A DNA stretch of 63,900 nucleotides from Comamonadaceae bacterium PBBC2 (GTDB lineage: Bacteria > Pseudomonadota > Gammaproteobacteria > Burkholderiales > Burkholderiaceae_C). This document shows, one piece after another, positions 1 through 7,350 of the stretch. A program made the translations under genes and the position numbers. The stretch covers positions 1 through 63,900 of the forward strand of contig NKIO01000013.1 in NCBI GenBank assembly GCA_002255935.1, given 5' to 3'. Numbering within the stretch: the first letter of the stretch is position 1; every line of letters starts with the position of its first letter. The notes below the pieces were generated by a model. That model was not told where the DNA came from, ran no database searches, and worked only from the letters and a program-made list of their open reading frames with translations.

Positions 1-153
1 GTATCGGGCTGCTTTAGGACTGAGCATGGTGCGGATACGTTCTTTACGATTCGTTCGTACCTGGCGACGATGACTAAGCAGAAGGGCAATCTGTTTGAGT
101 GTCTGGTGAGTGTGTTTAACGGCAAGACGATTCAGCCTTGTTTTAGCGGGTGA
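1..153 (+). CDS. IS66-like transposase, C-terminal end (partial)
   Basis: Frame 1 is open from the window edge to a TGA at 151-153. The 50 residues include SGCFRTEHGADTF, IRSYLATMTKQ and a LVSVFNGKTIQP tail, resembling the conserved C-terminus of IS66-family transposases (SGxFRT..GA, IRSYLST.RKQG). The 5' part lies outside the window, so element size and integrity cannot be judged. The family call rests on recalled motif similarity; another DDE family is possible. Confidence 0.6.
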   Translation, partial: VSGCFRTEHGADTFFTIRSYLATMTKQKGNLFECLVSVFNGKTIQPCFSG

Positions 154-183
154 GCTGAGTAGTTACGAGACTTTAAGCCAAAT

Positions 184-239
184 CGGCCTTTGAGGCCGTG
201 GATAGTGCGGGAGCAGCTCCTGTATTCATAGCAAATAGT
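184..239 (-). repeat. Short palindromic repeat, copy A
   Basis: Read on the minus strand this gives CTATTTGCTATGAATACAGG followed by AGCTGCTCCCGCACTATCC and ACGGCCTCAAAGGCC. It shares the core CTCCCGCACTAT...ACGG.CTCAAAGGC with copies at 929-976, 13317-13364 and 22324-22378. It is intergenic, between the IS66-like tail and the cupredoxin gene. Confidence 0.7.
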
Positions 240-261
240 TTTTGAGCCTATGGGTGCTTGA

Positions 262-984
262 TCAAGGTGCGGCCTTCAGATTCGTGATGACGATGGCTCC
301 AGTACGCCGCTCGGCGCTGAACTGTACGTTGTCGCCGACCTTCACCGAGTTCAACATCGCCGCGTCTGCCACCTGAAACACCATCGTCATGGGGGGCATA
401 TCAAGGCTTTTAATGTCCCCGTGTTTCAGGGTGATCTTTTGCGCGGCTTTGTCGACCTTCTTGACTTCACCACGCGCCCACTCGGCCGCCACGTCTGCGA
501 CAGGTGCCCCAGCGGCTTTGGCCACTAGCACCCGGCCCTTCATGCCTGCGTCATAGTGGCCCGCGTGCAGGCAGGCAAAGCTTACCGGTCCGCTGCGCGT
601 GAATTTCCAGATCACCTCCCCCGTCTTGCCGGGTGCCAGACTGACCAGATTGGGCTCGTCGTGCTCCATTTCTGGAAACTTTTTCATTTGCTCCGCATGC
701 GCCTTCAGATCGGCGTCTGTGCCCAGGTTGAACTCGTGTTTGAGCTGCCCGGTATTGGTGACGACAAAGCGAACGGTCTCCCCTTGGCGGACCTCCATCT
801 CACTGGGCGTGAAGCGCATGGTGTCGGCCATGCTGATAGCGATGGTGCGGGTCACGGCGCTGGAAATACCGGGCTGGCCAATGGACGCTGCAGCGTGGCC
901 GCCTGGGTGGCTACCACTGGCAAAAACCGCCAATGAGGCCGTTAATAGTGCGGGAGTGGCTATGAATTTGATAGTATTTTTCAT
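262..984 (-). CDS. Cupredoxin-CusF fusion, periplasmic copper protein
   Basis: A 240-residue exported protein with two copper modules. A signal peptide (about 1-23) is followed by a cupredoxin domain (about 45-155) whose type-1 ligands are visible as His83 (LKHEF) and Cys138, His143 and Met148 in the FACLHAGHYDAGM motif. After a linker, a CusF-like domain (about 171-237) carries GEVKKVD, a His188 and the Met-rich DMPPMTMVF (Met196/199/201), as in CusF Cu(I) chaperones. It lies 18 bp downstream of the multicopper oxidase and is probably the last gene of the copper operon. The signal peptide is encoded almost entirely by a dispersed repeat (929-976). A role as periplasmic copper carrier is inferred from the families. 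Confidence 0.85.
   Translation of the reverse strand: MKNTIKFIATPALLTASLAVFASGSHPGGHAAASIGQPGISSAVTRTIAISMADTMRFTPSEMEVRQGETVRFVVTNTGQLKHEFNLGTDADLKAHAEQMKKFPEMEHDEPNLVSLAPGKTGEVIWKFTRSGPVSFACLHAGHYDAGMKGRVLVAKAAGAPVADVAAEWARGEVKKVDKAAQKITLKHGDIKSLDMPPMTMVFQVADAAMLNSVKVGDNVQFSAERRTGAIVITNLKAAP
929..976 (-). repeat. Short palindromic repeat, copy B, inside a signal-peptide coding region
   Basis: On the minus strand: TACTATCAAATTCATAGCCA, then CTCCCGCACTATTAACGG and CCTCATTGGC. Aligned with copy D the right half matches at about 23 of 30 positions, including an identical 12-base CTCCCGCACTAT. It is translated as part of the cupredoxin leader (KFIATPALLTASLA). Confidence 0.65.
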
Positions 985-1002
985 GAAGATGTTTCTTTGG
1001 GT

Positions 1003-2415
1003 TTAGTGGTTCATATGCCCGGTGGGCTTGCGGATCTGGACTTGGGTGGCTTTTTCGGCAGGCTGCTGCAGCGGCATGGCACCCGTGCCTTCGGACGCAA
1101 AACGCGCCGGGTCGGGCAGCGCACCCTTCCACTCGAATGCCTGGGTGCCCGCAGGCTGCGGGTACCAGCCGGGGTCTTTGTAGTCACCGGGCTTCTGGTC
1201 TTTGCGTACTTTGAGGATGCTGAACATGCCGCCCATTTCCACGCCGCCAAACGGCCCCTGGCCGGTCATCATCGGCGCAGTGTTTTCTGGGATCGGCATT
1301 TCCATCTCGCCCATATCCGCCATGCCGCGTTCGCCCATCATCATGTAGTCAGGCATGGCCTTTTGCAGTTGGGGCACCAGGCCGCGGTGGTCCACACCAA
1401 TCAGTGTGGGCACGTTGTGGCCCATGGCGTTCATGGTGTGGTGGCTCTTGTGGCAGTGAAAGGCCCAGTCGCCCTCTTCGTCGGCCACAAACTCCAGTTG
1501 CCGCATCTGACCTACGGCCACATCGGTGGTCACCTCGGGCACGCGTGCACCAACAGGCCATGGCCCGCCGTCACTGCCCGTCACCGTGAATTCATGACCA
1601 TGGATATGGATCGGGTGGTTGGTCATGGTCAGGTTGCCCACGCGAATGCGCACCTTGTCCATCTTGCGTACATTGAGCGTATCGATGCCGGGAAATACGC
1701 GACTGTTCCAGCTCCACAGATTGAAGTCCAGCATGGTCATGGTCTTGGGTGTCATGCTGCCGGGGTCGATGTCATAGGCGCTCAGCAGAAAGCAGAAGTC
1801 GCGGTCCACCTCGCTGATCAGCGGGTTTTTGGACTTGGGATGTGTGACCCAGAAACCCATCATGCCCATGGCCATCTGCGTCATCTCGTCTGCATGCGGG
1901 TGGTACATAAAGGTGCCGGGGCGGCGTGCCACAAACTCGTAGACAAAGGTCTTGCCCACGGGAATCGGCGGTTGCGTCAGGCCCGACACCCCGTCCATGC
2001 CATTGGGCAGGCGCTGGCCGTGCCAGTGCATGCTGGTGTGCTCGGGCAGCTTGTTGGTCACAAACACGCGCACCCGGTCGCCCTCGACGACCTCGATGGT
2101 CGGGCCGGGACTCTGGCCGTTGTAGCCCCACATGTTGGCCGTGAAGCCGGGTGCCATTTCGCGCACCACGGGCTCGGCCACCAGGTGGAATTCCTTCACA
2201 CCATTGTTCATGCGCCACGGCAGTGTCCAGCCATTCAAGGTGACCACGGGGTTGTAGGGGCGGCCGGTGTTGGGCACCAGCGGCGGCATGGTGGCGGGGG
2301 AGTTTTGCAGTACGGGCTCGGGTAGTGCGGCCAGGGCTACGCGGCTGACAGAAGTGGCGGCTACTGCGCCCAGGGCCGTGGCGGCAGCGCCGGTGAAGAA
2401 ATTACGTCTCTGCAT
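1003..2415 (-). CDS. Multicopper oxidase (CopA/laccase-like, Tat-exported)
   Basis: A 470-residue periplasmic copper oxidase. The chosen ATG gives MQRRNFFTGAAATALG, a twin-arginine leader; the longer frame adds a Pro-rich non-leader stretch. The four copper-binding clusters are present in order: SMHWHGQ, MYHPHADEM, NHPIHIHGHEF and WAFHCHKSHHTMNAMGH, so type 1 and the trinuclear centre look intact. The region before the last clusters is rich in Met (for example MMMGERGMADMGEMEM), typical of oxidases that handle Cu(I). It follows the TolC-like gene by 22 bp and precedes the cupredoxin-CusF gene by 18 bp. Likely role: oxidation of Cu(I) or phenolic substrates in the periplasm for copper tolerance (inference). 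Confidence 0.92.
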   Translation of the reverse strand: MQRRNFFTGAAATALGAVAATSVSRVALAALPEPVLQNSPATMPPLVPNTGRPYNPVVTLNGWTLPWRMNNGVKEFHLVAEPVVREMAPGFTANMWGYNGQSPGPTIEVVEGDRVRVFVTNKLPEHTSMHWHGQRLPNGMDGVSGLTQPPIPVGKTFVYEFVARRPGTFMYHPHADEMTQMAMGMMGFWVTHPKSKNPLISEVDRDFCFLLSAYDIDPGSMTPKTMTMLDFNLWSWNSRVFPGIDTLNVRKMDKVRIRVGNLTMTNHPIHIHGHEFTVTGSDGGPWPVGARVPEVTTDVAVGQMRQLEFVADEEGDWAFHCHKSHHTMNAMGHNVPTLIGVDHRGLVPQLQKAMPDYMMMGERGMADMGEMEMPIPENTAPMMTGQGPFGGVEMGGMFSILKVRKDQKPGDYKDPGWYPQPAGTQAFEWKGALPDPARFASEGTGAMPLQQPAEKATQVQIRKPTGHMNH

Positions 2416-2437
2416 GGTGTTGTTCTCGTTGTTTCGC

Positions 2438-3703
2438 TCAGTGGCCCGCGGAGCTGGCGGCGGGGGCAGCTTCATTGGTGGCGGGGCCTGGGGTGCTACC
2501 CATGCTCTCTAGCGGCGCACCGGCCAGCAGCGCCTGCAGGTCGGCCTGCGCCAGCCAGAAGTCCCGCGCGGCCAGCGTGGCAGCGTTCACGGTCTGGCTC
2601 TGCGCCTGGCTGTCGGCTAGCACGTCAAAGATACTGGTCAACATGCCGTTGTAGCGCAGCGTGAGCTCATCGTTGATGAACTTGCGCAGCGGTAGCACTT
2701 GCGTCTGCAGGTGCTGCGCGATGTCATAGCTGCTGCGGTAGTTGAAATAGGCCAGTCTGGCCTGGCTGCGCAGTTTTACGGCGGCGGCACGTACCGTGGC
2801 CGCGTCGCCCATCGCATCCCACAGGTCACTCGGCGTGGTGGGTGGCTTGCGTTTGAGTTGCCAATCAGCCATCAGCTGCCCCAGGTCCGTGCGTGCCGCC
2901 AGCGCCTGGGCTTCCAAGTCGGGCAACTCTAGCGGGGCCTCGGGCAAAGCGGGCAGCTTGTCCATGAGCGTGAATTGCGTTTGAGCACCCCACAGACCCA
3001 GCACCTGGATGAGTTGCTCGCGCGCAGCAAACGCCGCTTGCTCGGCGCGTGCCAGCGCCATGGCCGCCTCCGACAGCTTGGCCTGGTGCTGCGCCTGGTT
3101 GAGCTTGCTCAAGTTGCCCGCCTGCACCATGCGCCGTGCCAGCTCACCCGTAGCCTCGGCGGTAGCTTTGGCCTCGCGCAGCGCCTGCGCACTCTGCGCG
3201 CTCGCCACCGCTTGCACCCAGGCCTTAGTCGCGCGGGCCGAGAGCACCGTGATGTCCACCTGCGCCTGGCGCTTAGCCAGGTTGTCGGTGTCCTGCCAGT
3301 CAGTAATGCCCATCGCGGCCCGCGCCAGTGCGCTTTGCAGTTCGGGGTTGTTCAGCAGGGCGATGCGAACAGCTGCATCGTTGGTCAGCGGCGCAGCCAG
3401 CAGCTGGCTAATGGCCTCGTGGCTGTCCACGCTGGGCTGAGGTAGCGCAGCCGGTGCACCTTGAATGCCAATCACCTTGCCAGCGACTTGGGCCTGCAGC
3501 CGCGTGGTGCCCCCATCCGCTGGAACCGCAAAGGCACTGGCGGCAACGAACCCACCTGCAACGACAGCCAAGAGCCGGGCTGGCAGAGTGTTCTGCGCAG
3601 GTAAAGGAGGAGCCCGCAAAGCGGGCGGGGGACACGCAGCAGAGCACTCTGCCAGTCCGGCTCCCTCGCGAGCCTGTATGCATTCAAGAAAGTTGAGCGT
3701 CAT
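2438..3703 (-). CDS. TolC/CusC-family-like protein, apparently shortened
   Basis: A 421-residue protein. The ATG used overlaps the upstream gene's stop (ATGA) and begins MTLNFLECIQ; longer frames are shadows. Recognisable TolC-family helices: AVRIALLNNPELQ (about 111-123), GELARRMVQAGNLSKL, REQLIQVLGLWG, and LRYNGMLTSIFDVLADSQAQ followed by DFWLAQADLQALLAG near the end. The signal peptide (ARLLAVVAGGFVAASAFA) starts only at about residue 42, because a 90-bp palindromic segment (3573-3662) is embedded before it. Segments I expect in this family between AMGITDWQ and the next helix (about 131-145), and between LMADWQ and AAAVKL (about 281-300), look absent; these would carry the beta-barrel strands. 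No RND or membrane-fusion partner is adjacent. Confidence 0.75.
   Translation of the reverse strand: MTLNFLECIQAREGAGLAECSAACPPPALRAPPLPAQNTLPARLLAVVAGGFVAASAFAVPADGGTTRLQAQVAGKVIGIQGAPAALPQPSVDSHEAISQLLAAPLTNDAAVRIALLNNPELQSALARAAMGITDWQDTDNLAKRQAQVDITVLSARATKAWVQAVASAQSAQALREAKATAEATGELARRMVQAGNLSKLNQAQHQAKLSEAAMALARAEQAAFAAREQLIQVLGLWGAQTQFTLMDKLPALPEAPLELPDLEAQALAARTDLGQLMADWQLKRKPPTTPSDLWDAMGDAATVRAAAVKLRSQARLAYFNYRSSYDIAQHLQTQVLPLRKFINDELTLRYNGMLTSIFDVLADSQAQSQTVNAATLAARDFWLAQADLQALLAGAPLESMGSTPGPATNEAAPAASSAGH
3573..3662. repeat. 90-bp palindromic element with 24-bp arms inside a coding region
   Basis: The left arm at 3573-3596 and the right arm at 3639-3662 are reverse complements at 22 of 24 positions (core TGGCAGAGTG against CACTCTGCCA). 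The 42-bp loop holds a smaller hairpin, CCCGC-AAA-GCGGG. Its length, 90 bp, is divisible by three and leaves the TolC-like reading frame open. Confidence 0.8.
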
Positions 3704-4083
3704 GGCTTTTCTCCAGTGGTCGTTGGAGTTTTTGCGCCTGGTGCGGTGTTGGCAGGCACAGTTCGCGCCTTGGCGGCCTGCTCCTGCTCCCACTTCAGCA
3801 AGTCCGCATATCCGCGCTTGAACTGCCCCACATTGGCATTGGCGGCCTTCCAGTCCAGCGTGGTGGATTCCACTCCCTGGGGTAGGTCGGCAAATACCGA
3901 GCGGTAGGTCACAGGCGGAACAGGCGTGCGCGCCTGGCTGGCCTGCAACGTGGCCTGGCGGTCTTGTTGTACCGAACCGACGGCTTGCGCCCCTGCGTTG
4001 GGCAGAAAGATTGCGCTGAATGCAACGACGGCCGCGGCCGCTATCCAGCGACTGCGTTTCGAGAACGAAAAAAGATAAGACAT
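3700..4083 (-). CDS. Small secreted protein of the copper cluster
   Basis: A 127-residue protein starting MSYLFSFSKRSRWIAAAAVV, with a basic n-region, a hydrophobic core and an Ala-Gln-Ala signal cleavage region. The mature part has TYRSVFADLPQGVE, WKAANANVGQFKRGY and LLKWEQEQAAK, then a Thr/Pro/Ala-rich tail. I recognise this type only as a small unnamed protein found beside copper oxidase and TolC genes in Burkholderiales. The stop codon overlaps the TolC-like start by 4 bp, so the two are probably translationally coupled. No metal-binding motif is obvious. Function unknown. Confidence 0.7.
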   Translation of the reverse strand: MSYLFSFSKRSRWIAAAAVVAFSAIFLPNAGAQAVGSVQQDRQATLQASQARTPVPPVTYRSVFADLPQGVESTTLDWKAANANVGQFKRGYADLLKWEQEQAAKARTVPANTAPGAKTPTTTGEKP

Positions 4084-4176
4084 GATTTCCTGACTCCGGA
4101 TTGAACAAAGAGCATGAAAGGCACACAAGGTGCGCAATCGCTGCCGCAAAGTACCGGCCCAGTTAGGGCCCGAGGA

Positions 4177-4569
4177 TCAGGAAATGGGAGGTTTTTGGCT
4201 GGGTGCCAGCTCGGCACTTGAGAACGTGGGCAGAGCAGCCCAAGGCAGGTGGTGCAGCTGGGGGCTGGCAGTGCTCACCAGCGGCGGTGTTATCAACGCC
4301 ACCGTAGCACATACCTGGCAGGCGGCGCAATTGTTGCAAGGTTCGCCGCCCTGGGCGACGTTCTCGTCGCCATCGGCCGCTACCGCGTCTGCGTGGTGAT
4401 CGGCCATGCCCGCACAGTGGATGGAGGGATCTGCAGCGTGGGCTTCGCTGGCCTGTGCTTCGGTGTGCCCGCCCATGCCCTGGGTCGCCATCTGCACCGC
4501 CATGCTGTCAGCCGCCCAACCCCGCAAAGGGGTGAGCACCAGTAGCAAGATGATGATGAGGGCGCGCAT
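4177..4569 (-). CDS. Cys/His/Met-rich small exported protein (CopL/DUF2946-like)
   Basis: A 130-residue protein with the signal peptide MRALIIILLLVLTPLRGWAA. The mature part is rich in His and Met (MATQGMGGHTE, HCAGMADHHADA) and contains a tight Cys cluster, CNNCAACQVC, so metal binding is likely. It resembles small copper-responsive proteins annotated as CopL or DUF2946 in proteobacteria, but I cannot assign the family firmly. It is the first gene of the minus-strand copper cluster, 93 bp upstream of the next one. Confidence 0.65.
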   Translation of the reverse strand: MRALIIILLLVLTPLRGWAADSMAVQMATQGMGGHTEAQASEAHAADPSIHCAGMADHHADAVAADGDENVAQGGEPCNNCAACQVCATVALITPPLVSTASPQLHHLPWAALPTFSSAELAPSQKPPIS

Positions 4570-4613
4570 GGGTGAATGATAGTCCGTGGGGGCGTTTAGT
4601 TCCCTGACTTAGC

Positions 4614-5570
4614 TCAATTCAAAGCCATGCTGAGCTTGCGCCGGTAAGTCGCGACCAGTTGGGCCTGCGGGTCCAGCTCGGCTACGGCCTTACCGGCAAG
4701 CTCAATGCCGCCTGCGCTTTTGCCCATTGTGGCGGGGTCGATCTTCGGCTTAGGCGGCGTCAGCAGTTCCAGAATCGCCACAAAGGTCTTGCGCGGCACC
4801 GCGTCGCCCCAGGCCTTGTCGCGCATGATGATTTCCAGTAACTCGTCCATCGCGCCGGTCCAGTCGCCGCCGACCATGAAGACGCGGGCCTTGGCCAGGC
4901 GGGTGTCAAAGTCGCGCTTGTTGGTGGCAATCAAGGCATCGAACTGGGCAGGGGCCCAGGCACCGCGTTCGTCGGTCACTACGAATTTGATAGCGTCCAG
5001 AAAATGCTTGAGCGCATCGAACCGCAGTTGGCGCGGAATTTCGGCCAATGCTGGGGCCAGCGCGGCTTCGGCGTCGTCGAGCATATCGTTCTCGATCAGC
5101 AGCTTCACGTAGTCGTAGCGCGCGTCGTCGTTGCCAGGGTTCACGGTGAGTGCGGAGTGCAGCTTGTGCAGCGCGGCTTGCGGGTCGCCCGCAGCCACCA
5201 GGGCCTGCGCGTCTTCGGCTTCTTCCTGGGCTTCCACCTCAGCCTCGGAGGGAATGTGCTTGTCCAGGAATTCTTTGATCTTGCTCTCGGGCAGCGCGCC
5301 CATAAAGCCGTCGGCGGGCTTGCCGTTGACCATCAGCACGCAGGTGGGAATGCTGCGGATACCAAAGGCCTGGCTCAGTTCCTGTTGCTGGTCCGAGTCG
5401 ATCTTGACCAGTTTGAAGCGGCCCGCGTATTCGGTTTCGATCTTCTCCAACAGCGGGCCAATGACCTTGCAGGGGCCGCACCAGGGTGCCCAAAAATCGA
5501 CGAGTACCGGCACGGTGGACGAGGCGGCAACGACTTCGGCGTCGAAGTTTTCTAGGGTGACATCAATCAT
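4614..5570 (-). CDS. cnoX: Thioredoxin-TPR co-chaperone CnoX (YbbN)
   Basis: A 318-residue cytoplasmic protein. The thioredoxin domain (about 1-110) carries FWAPWCGPCK, with Cys31 and Cys34, and the cis-Pro segment GIRSIPTCVLM. The C-terminal half consists of TPR-like helices (LVAAGDPQAALHKLHSALTV and NPGNDDARYDYVKLLIEND), as in CnoX/YbbN, a redox-linked holdase that hands substrates to GroEL/ES and DnaK. E. coli CnoX lacks a redox-active CXXC; this one keeps WCGPC and so may also be a reductase. The start MIDVTLENF follows the family; the upstream in-frame extension is the antisense of purE. It is divergent from purE with 81 bp between them. Confidence 0.9.
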   Translation of the reverse strand: MIDVTLENFDAEVVAASSTVPVLVDFWAPWCGPCKVIGPLLEKIETEYAGRFKLVKIDSDQQQELSQAFGIRSIPTCVLMVNGKPADGFMGALPESKIKEFLDKHIPSEAEVEAQEEAEDAQALVAAGDPQAALHKLHSALTVNPGNDDARYDYVKLLIENDMLDDAEAALAPALAEIPRQLRFDALKHFLDAIKFVVTDERGAWAPAQFDALIATNKRDFDTRLAKARVFMVGGDWTGAMDELLEIIMRDKAWGDAVPRKTFVAILELLTPPKPKIDPATMGKSAGGIELAGKAVAELDPQAQLVATYRRKLSMALN

Positions 5571-5651
5571 GAAAAGGTGCTCTGGGTGAAAAAGTAAAAT
5601 CAGGGGTCCAATGCTTGCGGGGCGACTCCTTTGCCCGGCCCACACAACTCT

Positions 5652-6143
5652 ATGACCATTCAAATCGGCGTCGTCATGGGTTCCAGCTCCGACTGGGACA
5701 CCATGCAACATGCAGTGCAGATTCTCCAACAGTTTGGCATCACCCACGAGGCGCGGGTGGTTTCGGCCCACCGCATGCCCGATGACATGTTCGCCTACGC
5801 CGAGGCCGCCAGCGGTCGTGGCCTGCGCGCCATCATCGCTGGGGCCGGCGGCGCCGCGCATTTGCCGGGCATGCTGGCGGCCAAGACCACGGTGCCCGTG
5901 CTGGGCGTGCCGGTGGCCAGCAAGCACCTGAGCGGCGTCGATTCGCTGCACAGCATCGTGCAAATGCCCAAGGGCGTGCCGGTGGCCACGTTTGCGATTG
6001 GCGCTGCCGGTGCAGCCAACGCCGCCTTGTTTGCCGTGGCGCTGCTGGCGCATGACAAGCCGGAGCTGCTGCAAAGGCTCAATGACTTCCGCGCGCACCA
6101 AACCGAGATTGCACGCGGCATGACCGTGCCGCCAGTGCTATGA
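5652..6143 (+). CDS. purE: N5-carboxyaminoimidazole ribonucleotide mutase PurE
   Basis: A 163-residue class I PurE that interconverts N5-CAIR and CAIR in purine synthesis. The visible family motifs are GVVMGSSSDWDTM, VVSAHRMPDDM (with the active-site SAHR) and IIAGAGGAAHLPGM. The start MTIQIGVVMGSS matches the family; the upstream TTG at 5631 would add seven unlikely residues. Its TGA overlaps the purK ATG by 4 bp, so the pair is translationally coupled. Confidence 0.97.
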   Translation: MTIQIGVVMGSSSDWDTMQHAVQILQQFGITHEARVVSAHRMPDDMFAYAEAASGRGLRAIIAGAGGAAHLPGMLAAKTTVPVLGVPVASKHLSGVDSLHSIVQMPKGVPVATFAIGAAGAANAALFAVALLAHDKPELLQRLNDFRAHQTEIARGMTVPPVL

Positions 6144-7339
6144 GCGACTCCAAGGAAGTCACGCTCGGTGTTATGGGCGGCGGCCAGTTGGGCCGCATGT
6201 TTGTGCACGCGGCCCAGCAAATGGGCTATTTCACTGCCGTGCTGGATGCGGACCCGCTGAGTCCCGCGGGGCGCGTCAGCCACCACCATATCCAGACCGC
6301 CTACACGGACCCGGCGGGCCTGGCCGAGTTGGCTGCAGTGTCCGTGGCCATCACCACCGAATTTGAAAATGTGCCCGCCCAGGCGCTGGCCCAACTGGCC
6401 GCAACGCGCCCGGTAGCCCCCAGCGCAGAAGCCGTGGGCATTGCCCAGGACCGCGTGCGCGAGAAGGCCCACTTTGCCGGTTGCGGCGTGCCGGTCGCGC
6501 CCTATGCGGTGATCGAGACGGCGGAGCAACTGGCGCAGGTCGGATCTGATCTCTTCCCTGGCATTCTCAAAACTGCCCGCATGGGCTACGATGGCAAAGG
6601 CCAAGTGCGGGTGAAGAACCCCGCAGAGCTGGCTGCGGCGTGGGCGGACCTGAAAGGCGTGACCTGCGTGCTGGAAAAGATGCTGCCATTGCAGATGGAA
6701 TGCTCGGTCATCGTGGCGCGCGGTGCCGATGGCAGCTGCGTCAACCTGCCGGTGCAGCGCAATCTGCACCGCGACGGCATCCTGGCCGTAACCGAGGTTT
6801 TTGAAGGAAATATGCCTGAGGCCCTAGTAAAACGTGCCGTGGCTGCTGCGAAATCGATAGCAAGCGGTTTGCAGTACGTGGGCGTGCTGTGTGTGGAATT
6901 CTTTGTGCTCGACCCCACTCAGCCTGAGGCGCAAGCCCTGGGTGGCTTGGTGGTGAACGAGATGGCGCCGCGCCCGCACAACAGCGGCCACTACAGCATG
7001 GACGCTTGCGATGTGTCGCAGTTTGACCTGCAAGTGCGCACGCTGGCAGGCTTGCCACTGGTGCAGCCGCGCCAACACAGCCCGGCCATCATGCTCAATC
7101 TGTTGGGCGATATCTGGCCCGAACATCGCAGCGAAAAAACGGGGGCTGACCCCCATAAAGGTGCGCCGGACTGGGCTGCGGTCCTGGCTTTGCCGGGCAC
7201 GCATTTGCATTTGTATGGCAAGCAGGATGCCAAGAAGGGCCGCAAGATGGGGCACCTCAACATCACCGGCGCCAGTATCGACCACGTGCGCGCTACCGCG
7301 CTGCAAGCCGCCGCCCTTTTGGGCATCGCGGCGTTCTGA
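6140..7339 (+). CDS. purK: N5-carboxyaminoimidazole ribonucleotide synthase PurK
   Basis: A 399-residue ATP-grasp enzyme that makes N5-CAIR from AIR, bicarbonate and ATP, feeding PurE. Visible: the N-terminal nucleotide-fold GVMGGGQLGRM, the ATP-grasp loop KTARMGYDGKGQ and the metal and substrate region VVNEMAPRPHNSGHYSMDAC. Length is normal for the family. It starts within the purE stop codon and is followed 11 bp later by the Sua5-type gene. Confidence 0.97.
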   Translation: MSDSKEVTLGVMGGGQLGRMFVHAAQQMGYFTAVLDADPLSPAGRVSHHHIQTAYTDPAGLAELAAVSVAITTEFENVPAQALAQLAATRPVAPSAEAVGIAQDRVREKAHFAGCGVPVAPYAVIETAEQLAQVGSDLFPGILKTARMGYDGKGQVRVKNPAELAAAWADLKGVTCVLEKMLPLQMECSVIVARGADGSCVNLPVQRNLHRDGILAVTEVFEGNMPEALVKRAVAAAKSIASGLQYVGVLCVEFFVLDPTQPEAQALGGLVVNEMAPRPHNSGHYSMDACDVSQFDLQVRTLAGLPLVQPRQHSPAIMLNLLGDIWPEHRSEKTGADPHKGAPDWAAVLALPGTHLHLYGKQDAKKGRKMGHLNITGASIDHVRATALQAAALLGIAAF

Positions 7340-7350
7340 GTGACCCACGC

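Noticed and set aside
997..2325. 442-codon open frame opposite the multicopper oxidase
   Set aside because: It is His-rich low-complexity antisense of a GC-rich gene with intact copper motifs; no domain is visible.
3704..4126. N-terminal extension of the TolC-like protein
   Set aside because: It overlaps the small secreted-protein gene out of frame, and the ATGA overlap at 3700-3703 gives a better start.
4970..5010. Further copy of the dispersed repeat in cnoX
   Set aside because: Only the short left part (GAATTTGATAGC) resembles the repeat; the CTCCCGCACTAT core is missing.
5571..6101. N-terminal extension of cnoX
   Set aside because: The frame is open upstream but is the antisense of purE; the family starts at MIDVTLENF.
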